In this document: positions 15,657 through 22,800 of the stretch, in pieces
Layout of the letters: every line of letters begins with the position of its first letter
Position numbering within the stretch: position 1 is the first letter of the stretch
DNA from: a virus
DNA length: 25,192 bases
Virus record (IMG/VR): IMGVR_UViG_3300031758_000532
Location: 1-25,192 of that record
Reading direction: 5' to 3' (one strand)
Made by a program: the position numbers and the translations under genes
Notes under the pieces: model-generated
Told to the model about the DNA's origin: nothing
The model's database searches: none
The model's input: the letters and a program-made list of their open reading frames with translations, nothing else

Positions 15657-16231
15657 CGAAATCTAAAAATTACGAAACAAAAAGAACAGGAACAAAGGAT
15701 GGTATGCTCTCTTTTGGGCATATTCATCCAGACCAAGTTAAATCTTCAGTGATGATTCAAGGGCAGGAGTCTCTTGAGTACATTGCAATCGATCAAACGG
15801 AACCAAGAAGACGATGGATGACTCATCGTTGTAGGGGTCGTTATCAAGTTGGATGTGGAGATGATATTCCAAAAGACCAAGTTGGTTTTTGGGTGAATGC
15901 AGAATCAAGTGATATTCTAATTCAAACAAAAGGAAGAATTAGAATGGAGGCAGAGAATATTGATTTGATTGCTCGTGGACCTGATCCAACTAAAGGAGTC
16001 ATCAATATTATCTCCAATGAAAGTGTAAACGTAGAGACTAAAAAATTTACAGTAAACGCGAATGAGTCTCTCAGTTTGTACACTGATGGAGAGATGCAAC
16101 AAACAGCAATAAATATTATGAAAATATTTGGTGGTAGCATTCAGAAGATGACTTCAACGAGTGCTCTTAAAGGACCATCAGTTCCGATTTTAGGAAACTT
16201 AGCACAATTAGCAAAACAATTTCCATTATAA
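15653..16231 (+). CDS. Beta-helical spike-like baseplate protein
   Basis: A 192-residue protein. After a basic N-terminus, residues about 80-150 show short alternating beta repeats ending in polar turns: SDILIQTKGRIRMEAENIDL, GVINIISNESVNVETKKFTV and NANESLSLYTDGEM. This rhythm is typical of the triple-stranded beta-helix of gp5 and VgrG spikes. A Cys pair occurs at about 59-68 (HRCRGRYQVGCGDD). Because the gp5-like gene at 12348 has no beta-helix, this product may form the missing needle. It overlaps the Ig-like gene by four bases (ATGA) and ends 3 bases before the next gene. Function is inferred from sequence pattern and location. Confidence 0.65.
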   Translation: MTKSKNYETKRTGTKDGMLSFGHIHPDQVKSSVMIQGQESLEYIAIDQTEPRRRWMTHRCRGRYQVGCGDDIPKDQVGFWVNAESSDILIQTKGRIRMEAENIDLIARGPDPTKGVINIISNESVNVETKKFTVNANESLSLYTDGEMQQTAINIMKIFGGSIQKMTSTSALKGPSVPILGNLAQLAKQFPL

Positions 16232-16234
16232 TCT

Positions 16235-17050
16235 ATGTCAAGTTCTAGTGATTTTGAGTTGATTCATGGTCAACTTCATTGTACAAAAGATCCTTCAAAA
16301 CCAGAAATTCTTGGAAGAGGTCCTGCTTGTATTCGTGGGGCAGCCTATCAACAAGGTCCAAATCTTCAAGGAGCAGATAGAGCATTCCCAAACATCTGGG
16401 CAACCACGATGATTGGTCCTTTAGATAATAGTGATTCTCCTACTCCAATTATTCCTGGAGTCTTAGGTTATTGTGGTTCATTAACAAATCATTCTCCATA
16501 TTCACTTGCAGTTATTGGAGATGCTGCTATTTTTGATAATTTAGATGTAAATGCAAGTATTCTTGCTGGGGGAGAAATTAAATCAGCTTTAAATATAAAA
16601 GCACAAGGAACAGTAGAATCTCATTGTGGAAGACATAAGTTACATAGAAAGAAAAATTTTGATATTCCTCACCCAACTAAACAAGGTTGGAGACTGACTC
16701 ATACTTGTGTAGAAGGACCGGAAGCGGCAGTTTATATTCGAGGAAGAGTTAAAAATAGAACTGAAATTTCTCTACCAGAATATTGGAAAGGTCTTGTTGA
16801 TATTAACACGATTACAGTTAATCTGACTGCTATTGGTGCTCATCAGGATGTAATTATTAAAAGATGGGATGATGAGAAAGTGTATCTCCAGGCAAAAGGA
16901 GGTATGCCGATTGATTGTTTCTATTACATTATGGCCGAAAGAAAAGATACTGAAAAACTTATTCCCGAATATGAGGGAACAATTGAAGATTATCCTGGAG
17001 ATAATTCTCAAAGATCTATTGCTGGATATCATTACGACATAAAGGAGTGA
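16235..17050 (+). CDS. Fibre or baseplate structural protein with conserved C-terminal domain
   Basis: A 271-residue protein. The N-terminal half is a beta-rich, glycine-containing region (GRGPACIRGAAYQQGPNLQG; then SILAGGEIKSALNIKAQG). From about 140 a distinct domain starts: KKNFDIPHPTKQGWRLTHTC, VEGPEAAVYIRGRV, EISLPEYWKGLVDINTITVN, LTAIGAHQDVIIK and a closing FYYIMAERKD. This 'FDIPHP...H.CVEGPEA.VY.RG' domain is one I associate with ends of viral tail fibres, but I give no exact family. It follows the spike-like gene by 3 bases and probably belongs to the baseplate or a short fibre. Confidence 0.7.
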   Translation: MSSSSDFELIHGQLHCTKDPSKPEILGRGPACIRGAAYQQGPNLQGADRAFPNIWATTMIGPLDNSDSPTPIIPGVLGYCGSLTNHSPYSLAVIGDAAIFDNLDVNASILAGGEIKSALNIKAQGTVESHCGRHKLHRKKNFDIPHPTKQGWRLTHTCVEGPEAAVYIRGRVKNRTEISLPEYWKGLVDINTITVNLTAIGAHQDVIIKRWDDEKVYLQAKGGMPIDCFYYIMAERKDTEKLIPEYEGTIEDYPGDNSQRSIAGYHYDIKE

Positions 17051-17054
17051 ATAT

Positions 17055-17915
17055 ATGATTGAAACTACAAGAGATTATAATATTGGACTTATTAAGGTAG
17101 AACCTCCAGAATTACCATCAGATCCATATCCAATAACAATAATCACCTCAAATGGTTCTGATTATGAGTATGCAAGAAGACATACTACGTTAGAAGATCC
17201 TGCAGATGTTGGTAGCTTAGCGACAGGAAAACTTGCGATAGTTGGGATTCAACAATCTCCTAGTTTTTATAAATCTATTGATATTGTTGTTGGAATTGCA
17301 AGTGCTGTTACTCAGCACGCATCAGTTCATTCCGAACCATATCTTTTTACCGGAACAACAACACTTAATAACACCAGATTAGATAATGCATGGCACTTTA
17401 GAGCAGATCCTTTTACAGGAACTCAGGGTATTGGAGTTAGTTGGGGAGTAGTTGATGAATTTGGATTTGCTTTTTCAAATCCAACACTTGCAAATAATTC
17501 TTATGGATTTTACTATGGATCTCCTGGTTCTCCTGTAACTGGTGGAGACTGGGGAGTTTTTATTGATGATAATGTTTCAAATTACTTTAAAGATCTTGTT
17601 TTAATTGGTGATTATACATCAATAGGTGCTGGTGGTGCAACTGAGCCAGAACCAATTCTTCAAGTTTTTGATAATAATGGTAAGCAAGGAGAATATGTAG
17701 AAAGTATTGTTGGAATTGGAACTCGTCCTGATACCAGATATCAATTACATGTTCAAAAAAGTGCAAGTGCTACCTTGGCGGCAAGATTTGTGGGAAATGT
17801 TGCAGTAACAGGAAATGTTTCTGTCGGTGGAAATGAACTCACTATTAGTGTTGTTGGATCTAATTTAACTATATCTGTTGTTGGTGTTGGATCAACCACT
17901 TTAAAACTGGCATAA
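17055..17915 (+). CDS. Fibre-like structural protein, last gene of hub block
   Basis: A 286-residue, beta- and glycine-rich protein starting MIETTRDYNIGLIKVEPPEL. It has no clear enzyme motif. Fibre-type features are short strands with small residues, the segments TQGIGVSWGVVDEFGFAF and GTRPDTRYQLHVQKSASATL, and a C-terminal repeat (LTISVVGSN then LTISVVGVG). 'YQLHV.....A..AARF.GNV.VTGN' is typical of phage fibre stretches just before a C-terminal tip. A strong AAAGGAG at 17041-17047 with 7 bases spacing sets the start. It is the last gene before the accessory islet. I see no clear terminator directly after it. Confidence 0.7.
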   Translation: MIETTRDYNIGLIKVEPPELPSDPYPITIITSNGSDYEYARRHTTLEDPADVGSLATGKLAIVGIQQSPSFYKSIDIVVGIASAVTQHASVHSEPYLFTGTTTLNNTRLDNAWHFRADPFTGTQGIGVSWGVVDEFGFAFSNPTLANNSYGFYYGSPGSPVTGGDWGVFIDDNVSNYFKDLVLIGDYTSIGAGGATEPEPILQVFDNNGKQGEYVESIVGIGTRPDTRYQLHVQKSASATLAARFVGNVAVTGNVSVGGNELTISVVGSNLTISVVGVGSTTLKLA

Positions 17916-17921
17916 CCCCCC

Positions 17922-17950
17922 TTGACGCCCTGACCTGACCCTGCTATGAT
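17922..17950 (+). promoter_or_regulatory. Sigma70-type promoter with extended -10
   Basis: TTGACG at 17922-17927 and TATGAT at 17945-17950 are separated by exactly 17 bases, and TGC precedes the -10 (extended -10). This fits the bacterial housekeeping sigma factor and not the NATAAATA late type used around it. The 61-base gap (17916-17976) is visibly more GC-rich than its surroundings. Transcription would start near 17957 and reach the small gene at 17977. Confidence 0.8.
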
Positions 17951-17976
17951 AACTGGGTAATCACGAAACGAACCAA

Positions 17977-18159
17977 ATGCAAGACGAGTACCTGACACGT
18001 TGCGTGGTTGATCCGCTGAAGCGTACTGTGTATCTGTATTCCAGTGAGGGGTCAGAAAAAAAAGTGTCCTGCGATACGGTTGATGAGTTTATGAATGTGT
18101 TAGACTATGTACGTAACACAGTTGATGAAAGCACTCTCTCATACGCAAATCCACTTTAA
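17977..18159 (+). CDS. Unknown 60-residue protein, first gene of accessory islet
   Basis: A 60-residue soluble protein, MQDEYLTRCVVDPLKRTVYL continuing with a charged, beta-like middle and DTVDEFMNVLDYVRNTVDES. I do not recognise a family. It starts about 20 bases after the likely transcription start of the sigma70-type promoter, so it probably is an early or middle gene made with host polymerase. No membrane segment is predicted. A gap of 63 bases without a gene follows it. Confidence 0.72.
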   Translation: MQDEYLTRCVVDPLKRTVYLYSSEGSEKKVSCDTVDEFMNVLDYVRNTVDESTLSYANPL

Positions 18160-18205
18160 GTTCCATTTTTGGTCCAAAAATTTCTCCGGTAAAAATCTCA
18201 CACGA

Positions 18206-18225
18206 TACTTTTTTGAAAAAGTATG
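18206..18225 (+). repeat. Inverted repeat over the start of the 68-residue gene
   Basis: ATACTTTTT and AAAAAGTAT form a perfect 9-base inverted repeat with two bases (TG) between. It includes the ATG at 18223. A second inverted repeat, TTTTTGG and CCAAAAA, lies at 18166-18180. These could be a binding site or a structure that blocks translation. The tiny loop makes a stable RNA hairpin unlikely unless some pairs open. Confidence 0.45.
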
Positions 18226-18429
18226 AATCTATACAAAATCTCACATAAAAACCTCAAAGAGGAACCAGTCAAAACAACCCCTCAGAACGTAAAAGAAGCA
18301 AATGATGGTTTGTTTTACTCTAAAATGAATCTTCCAGAAGCAGCAAAACACTGTGGAATGTCGCATAAAGAAATGAAGTTGACATTCTTTGAGTTTCTGA
18401 AGTATAATCCTATCACCTACAAAGGGTGA
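18223..18429 (+). CDS. Unknown 68-residue protein
   Basis: A 68-residue protein starting MNLYKISHKNLKEEPVKTTP. The second half (MNLPEAAKHCGMSHKEMKLT) resembles a small helix-turn-helix-type segment ('LPEAAKHCGMSHKEMK') of the sort seen in short phage regulators, but that is only a weak impression. No Shine-Dalgarno precedes the ATG, and an inverted repeat overlaps it. A stem-loop covers its stop codon, and the tRNA gene follows 7 bases later. Confidence 0.6.
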   Translation: MNLYKISHKNLKEEPVKTTPQNVKEANDGLFYSKMNLPEAAKHCGMSHKEMKLTFFEFLKYNPITYKG

Positions 18430-18434
18430 TTTTT
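18412..18434 (+). terminator. Weak stem-loop with short T-run before the tRNA
   Basis: ATCACC (18412-18417) and GGTGAT (18425-18430) form a 6-base stem with a 7-base loop, followed by TTTT. It overlaps the stop codon of the 68-residue gene. It may be a weak terminator or a processing structure ahead of the tRNA at 18437; the T-run is short. Confidence 0.35.
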
Positions 18435-18436
18435 AT

Positions 18437-18509
18437 GCCCGTGTAGCCCAGCGGAAGAGGCAAACGACTTAAAATCGTTCAAGCGACAGTTCGAATCTGT
18501 CCACGGGTA
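18437..18509 (+). tRNA. tRNA with anticodon UAA (Leu), short variable loop
   Basis: A complete cloverleaf of 73 bases. The acceptor stem is GCCCGTG with CACGGGT (one G-T pair at the end), the D-stem GCC with GGC, the anticodon stem AACGA with TCGTT, the loop CTTAAAA, and the T-arm GACAG, TTCGAAT, CTGTC. The anticodon is TAA (18470-18472), which reads UUA leucine codons. The discriminator is A, and no CCA is encoded. The variable region is only five bases (CAAGC), so it has class I form, whereas leucine tRNAs normally have a long class II variable arm. Confidence 0.88.
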
Positions 18510-18510
18510 T

Positions 18511-18523
18511 GAGGTTTAACCTC
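18511..18523 (+). repeat. Perfect inverted repeat just after the tRNA
   Basis: GAGGTT and AACCTC flank a single T, one base after the tRNA discriminator region. It may help end or trim the tRNA transcript. TCTAAATA, one base off the T4 late element, overlaps it at 18522-18529, too weak to call a promoter. Confidence 0.4.
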
Positions 18524-18537
18524 TAAATAATCAAAAG

Positions 18538-18550
18538 TAGGAACATCCTA
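18538..18550 (+). promoter_or_regulatory. Hairpin containing the ribosome binding site of the 89-residue gene
   Basis: TAGGA (18538-18542) and TCCTA (18546-18550) are perfect complements with a three-base loop ACA. The AGGA part is the Shine-Dalgarno, and the last base is the A of the ATG at 18550. Such a fold could limit translation, or it may be a coincidence of a short arm. Confidence 0.4.
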
Positions 18551-18819
18551 TGAAGTACCGTATTGATGCAAGATATTGCTGGTACAATAGAGGAACCCAA
18601 TTGGTTCTGATGTACTTTATAAATCAAGTTCCTTTTACTTTTGATGATGTTGCAGATAGTCTTATGTACGATCTGGAACTCATAGAATTAGCAGATAAAG
18701 AAAGACGCTTTGAACCAGAGGACTTATACAAATCATCTTTCTATCTTATAGATGAAGAGTGTCATCCAATGCTATTTGAAGTTGAACTGGAAAATCCAGA
18801 AATGATGCCTGCTGATTGA
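18550..18819 (+). CDS. Unknown 89-residue protein between two tRNAs
   Basis: An 89-residue acidic, soluble protein: MKYRIDARYCWYNRGTQLVL, then FTFDDVADSLMYDLELIELA and a C-terminal ECHPMLFEVELENPEMMPAD. I do not recognise it. The AGGA Shine-Dalgarno at 18539-18542 supports the start. It sits between tRNA-UAA and tRNA-Thr; the tRNA-Thr starts just one base after its stop codon, so they share a transcript. Small acidic proteins of unknown role are common in such phage islets. Confidence 0.75.
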   Translation: MKYRIDARYCWYNRGTQLVLMYFINQVPFTFDDVADSLMYDLELIELADKERRFEPEDLYKSSFYLIDEECHPMLFEVELENPEMMPAD

Positions 18820-18820
18820 T

Positions 18821-18893
18821 GCCTCTATAGCATAACGGTTACTGCATCCGCCTTGTAAGCGGAAGATTTTCGGTTCGATTCCGAATGGGGGCT
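18821..18893 (+). tRNA. tRNA-Thr (anticodon UGU)
   Basis: A complete 73-base cloverleaf: acceptor GCCTCTA with TGGGGGC (including G-T pairs), D-stem GCA with TGC, anticodon stem TCCGC with GCGGA around CTTGTAA, and T-arm TTCGG, TTCGATT, CCGAA. The anticodon is TGT (18854-18856), reading ACA threonine codons, which suits an AT-rich phage. The discriminator is T, and no CCA is encoded. Confidence 0.92.
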
Positions 18894-18915
18894 TTAGTTC
18901 TTATAAAACTATAAA

Positions 18916-19089
18916 ATGAAAATCAATCTCTGGTATTGTGAATCTATGCAGCAATGGCGTTGGATTCTTACCGACGATTCAAGACCTATTCTTAAGCAAG
19001 AATCGGGACAACAACCATTTCTTCGTGATGCTATGAATGATGTAGCAACTACAGTAGAATATATGATGGAATGCAAACAAAGTGAGTAA
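18916..19089 (+). CDS. Unknown 57-residue protein
   Basis: A short open frame of 57 residues, MKINLWYCESMQQWRWILTD, continuing DDSRPILKQESGQQPFLRDA and ending in VEYMMECKQSE. It has four tryptophan or tyrosine residues near the N-terminus and no membrane segment. It lies between tRNA-Thr and the Mom-like gene, on the same strand, with 10 bases to the latter. No clear Shine-Dalgarno precedes it, and the upstream TATAAAACTATAAA is too close to the ATG to be its promoter. Codon use looks like that of its neighbours, which supports a real gene. The function is unknown. Confidence 0.62.
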   Translation: MKINLWYCESMQQWRWILTDDSRPILKQESGQQPFLRDAMNDVATTVEYMMECKQSE

Positions 19090-19099
19090 AAATACTTAG

Positions 19100-19741
19100 A
19101 TGAAAACCGATTACTTTATAGATAGGGTAGGTAAGGAAGAAATAAAAAATCTTCTTTATACCTATCATTATCTTAAAGACGAGTCTAAGGATTTTAAAAG
19201 TGGATATAATTACGGGTTATTTTCCTCTTCCTCTACTGATATTCTCCATGTGGGTGGGTGCCGCGCTTGTTGCGTGTTTACTAAGATCCCCGTCCCAGAA
19301 ATAGCAGTTGGTGCTTTTGGGTTGGAAAGACACGAACAAGAAGGTCTCTATGAACTTTCAAGACTTTGTGTTCATCCAGATCTCCAAAAGACAGAGTATA
19401 ACATTACATCTTGGTTCGTCAGTCGTTGTATCAAAAGGTTCCGAAAAGATGCCCGCGTTCGTTGTATTCTTAGTTATGCTGACTCTAATCACCACTCTGG
19501 AGTTATATACAGAGCTTGTAATTTTAGTTACTATGGGTTAACAGACTCAAAGAAAGACTTTTACTATGCTGATGGAACCAAGCACTCTAGAGGTTCTGTA
19601 AAGGGTCTAGAAGGTGAATGGAGAGACCGTAGCAGGAAACATAGATACTTGATGGTATTTGATAAGAACCTGAAGAAAAGATTGACGTGGAAAGAAGAGA
19701 AGTGGTATAATAATCAAGACGATACAAATTCGTCACAGTGA
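19100..19741 (+). CDS. Mom-like DNA adenine modification protein (GNAT fold)
   Basis: A 213-residue protein that resembles the phage Mu Mom family. Matching features are an early YHY motif (Y22-H23-Y24 in LLYTYHYLKD), the central LYELSRLCVHPDLQKTEYN with SRL at 87-89, a helix WFVSRCIKRFRK, and LSYADSNHHSGVIYRACNFS with D128 and Y137 followed by YYG. Mu Mom, a GNAT-superfamily enzyme, adds a carbamoylmethyl group to N6 of adenine and protects phage DNA from restriction; that chemistry is not shown here. A plain GNAT acetyltransferase is the alternative. It is the last gene of the islet and has an intrinsic terminator 21 bases downstream. The C-terminal 40 residues are basic and Lys/Arg-rich, suitable for binding DNA. 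No Com-like regulator gene is seen. Confidence 0.72.
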   Translation: MKTDYFIDRVGKEEIKNLLYTYHYLKDESKDFKSGYNYGLFSSSSTDILHVGGCRACCVFTKIPVPEIAVGAFGLERHEQEGLYELSRLCVHPDLQKTEYNITSWFVSRCIKRFRKDARVRCILSYADSNHHSGVIYRACNFSYYGLTDSKKDFYYADGTKHSRGSVKGLEGEWRDRSRKHRYLMVFDKNLKKRLTWKEEKWYNNQDDTNSSQ

Positions 19742-19761
19742 CCCAAAAAGTGTGACTTCAG

Positions 19762-19785
19762 AACCTCCTTCGTGGAGGTTTTGTT
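19762..19785 (+). terminator. Intrinsic terminator closing the accessory islet
   Basis: AACCTCC (19762-19768) and GGAGGTT (19774-19780) form a perfect 7-base stem with the loop TTCGT, followed by a T-rich tail (TTTTGTT). It separates the Mom-like gene from the late promoter of the giant fibre gene. Just upstream, GTCACA and TGTGAC (19732-19737 and 19751-19756) form another possible stem. Confidence 0.82.
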
Positions 19786-19789
19786 GTAT

Positions 19790-19797
19790 GATAAATA
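19790..19797 (+). promoter_or_regulatory. T4-type late promoter for the giant fibre gene
   Basis: GATAAATA fits the cyanophage late form NATAAATA. It stands directly after the terminator and 32 bases before the ATG at 19829. It marks a return to late structural expression after the sigma70-type islet. Confidence 0.65.
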
Positions 19798-19828
19798 ACT
19801 TATAACGGAAACTATAAGTATTAATAAG

Positions 19829-22800
19829 ATGGGTCTTTCACGCCTGGAAAATTTCTTGAAGTCTGCAAGAGGAACAATTCTCTACGTTGATCCAAGCAGT
19901 CTTGATTCTACTGATAGTATTGAAAACTCTGGAAATAGTCTAACAAGACCGTTTAAAACTATTCAAAGAGCACTGATTGAATCAGCAAGATTCTCATATC
20001 AGCGCGGTTTAGGTAATGATAGATTTAATAAGACCACTATTCTCTTATATCCAGGTGATCACATTGTAGATAACCGACCAGGATATATTCCAACAAGCAC
20101 AGGAACTTACTCAGAAAGAAGCGGGATCACAGGTCTCACAGATCTTACTCAATGGGATCTAGACACCAATTTTAATCTAGCATCTCCTGATAATACTCTC
20201 TACAAATTAAATTCTGTTTATGGTGGTGTGGTTATTCCAAGAGGAACATCCATTGTTGGTATGGATCTTCGTAAAACAAGAATTCGTCCCACATATGTTC
20301 CAAATCCAGAAAATGATAATATTGAAAGATCTTGTGTTTTTAGAGTAACTGGTGGATGTTATATTTGGCAGTTTACTATTCTTGATGCAGATCCAAACGG
20401 AACTTGCTATAAGGACTACACTTCAAATATCTTTGTTCCAAACTTCTCACACCACAAACTCTCAGGATTTGAATATGCTGATGGTGTAAATACTGTAAGA
20501 ATTCAAGATGATTTTCTTACCTATGACGAAACAAGTCCTAATTGGGCAGCCAGAACTGATCTGGACATGTATTATGAGAAAGTTGCTGCTGTCTATGGTG
20601 CTTCTTCTGGTAGAGAAATTCAACCTGATTATGATGGTGGAACAGCAACAGTAGATATTCAACCAGTTATTGACGAATATCGTATTGTAGGACCAAAAGG
20701 TGCTTCTGTTGGTATTACAAGCATTCGTTCTGGAGATGGAGTTACGCCAACAAAAACAATTACAGTAAACCTTGTAGAAACTGTAGAAGGATTAAGTGTT
20801 GATAGTCCAATTCAAATTAGTGGAGTAAGTGCTGCTGGTTATGATGGACAATACGTAATCTCTTCGGTCCCAAGTAATACTCAAGTTACATATCAGGTTC
20901 AAAATATACCCACAAATCCACTTCCAGGTGTTACGGGATCAACATTAGATCTTGTTGTTGATACAGTTACTTCAGCATCTCCATATATTTTCAACATCTC
21001 TCTTCGTTCTGTTTATGGAATGTGTGGATTGCTTGCAGATGGTGATAAGGCAACCGGATTTAAGTCAATGGTTGTTGCTCAATACACTGGTATTGGATTG
21101 CAGAAAGATGATAATGCTTTTGTGAAGTATGATACTGGATCTGGTGATTATAAGTACTCAAATACTGTCTCAAATCTTAATACAAATTCAAGGTCAAGAT
21201 TTAGACCAGAATATGAAAATTTCCATATCAAAGCAACTAATGATGCATTCTTACAGTTAGTATCAGTCTTTGCAATTGGATATGCACAGCACTTTGTTAC
21301 TGAAAATGGTGGAGATATTGCACTCAACAACTCAAACTCAAACTTTGGTGCAAAGGCACTAGTATCATCTGGATTTAGAAGAGAAGCATTCAATCAAGAT
21401 GATCATGGATATATTACCCACATTATTCCCCCAAAAGAAATAGAACTAGAACAAATCAGTGTTGAATTTAGTGCAATCGATGTGGGAATTACAACACTTA
21501 GATCTGCCGGTGCTGGTACAACTTCAAGTCTTTATCTTTATAATGAAACAAATGAGAATATTCCTCCAAAAGTTGTAATCGACGGATATCATATTGGTGC
21601 AAAACAGAATGAGCAACTGATTGTTCAAGTTTATCAAAATGGAGGAATATCAACTTATTCTTCCAGAATTGTAATGCCTTATGGACCTTATAATTCAACT
21701 CAATCTTCGTCAGAAAAATCATTTACTGTAGGAAGAAATGTTGTTGGAATTAATAGTATTGCAGCAAACACACTTACATTAACACAACAACATTCATTTA
21801 TTAACGGAGAATCGATTCGCATTATTGCTGATGATGGAAATCTTCCTGATGGTTTAAAAGCAAATCAAATTTATTATACTTCAACTGTTGGAATTACCAC
21901 AAATAATCAAATTTATATTTCAAAAACTTTAAATGATGCAATCAACGGAACACCTATTACAATTAATAATAAGGGTGGAACTCTAAGTATTGTAAGTAGA
22001 GTTAGTGATAAAAATCCAGGAGATATTGGACATCCAGTTCAATGGGATACTGGTGGATACTGGTATGTTAATGTTGATACTGCAAACAATGGAGTTTATG
22101 ATGCGATTAATTCTTTAGGTGTTGCTGGACTAGGAAATGCAACTCCAAGGTCATATGTAACTCGTAAACCAGATTCTAGAAGTTTAGTAGATACTCTTTA
22201 CAGAGTTCGTTATGTTCTTCCAAAAGATTCTCCAACTACAGCAAGACCTCCTGTTGATGGGTTTATTCTTCAGGAATCAAATGATATTATTGGTTCTGGA
22301 ACTAATGAAATCTCACAACTTTATAGTGGTTCAGGTTCAATAAATTCCACAGATTTAAGAAATCCAAAATTTATTGCAGAAGCATCTTGGTCCTCCAATG
22401 TATCCACAGTTAGATCAGAACTTCCTCATGGTCTAAAAGTTGGCGATGAAATAGAAATTGTAAATGTAACTCCAACAGGATACAATGGAACTTATACAGT
22501 AACTTCAATTGTAAGTGCAAAAGAATTTACTTATGCACTACCTTTGGCCACCACACCTGGTACATTTGCAAGCGACACATCAAATAGAACTTCAAGTCTC
22601 CCATACTTTAGAAGAAAGAAATATACCAAAACATATCAAGTTTATAGAACAGAAGAAATTCAACAGTACGTTGCTGGTTCTCAAGATGGTATCTACCACC
22701 TCACATTAATCAATTATGCAAACAGTCCAACAGTAACACCATTTACGGGGCAAAAATTTGCACAACCAATTGAAAATCTTTATCCACAGTCTAACAAAGA

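Noticed and set aside
16108-16115. AATAAATA inside the spike-like gene, upstream of 16235
   Set aside because: It is within coding sequence, and the gene spacing (3 bases) points to an operon without an internal start.
18522-18529. TCTAAATA as a late promoter for the 89-residue gene
   Set aside because: It has one mismatch at a core base of the element, overlaps an inverted repeat, and the islet already has a sigma70-type promoter.
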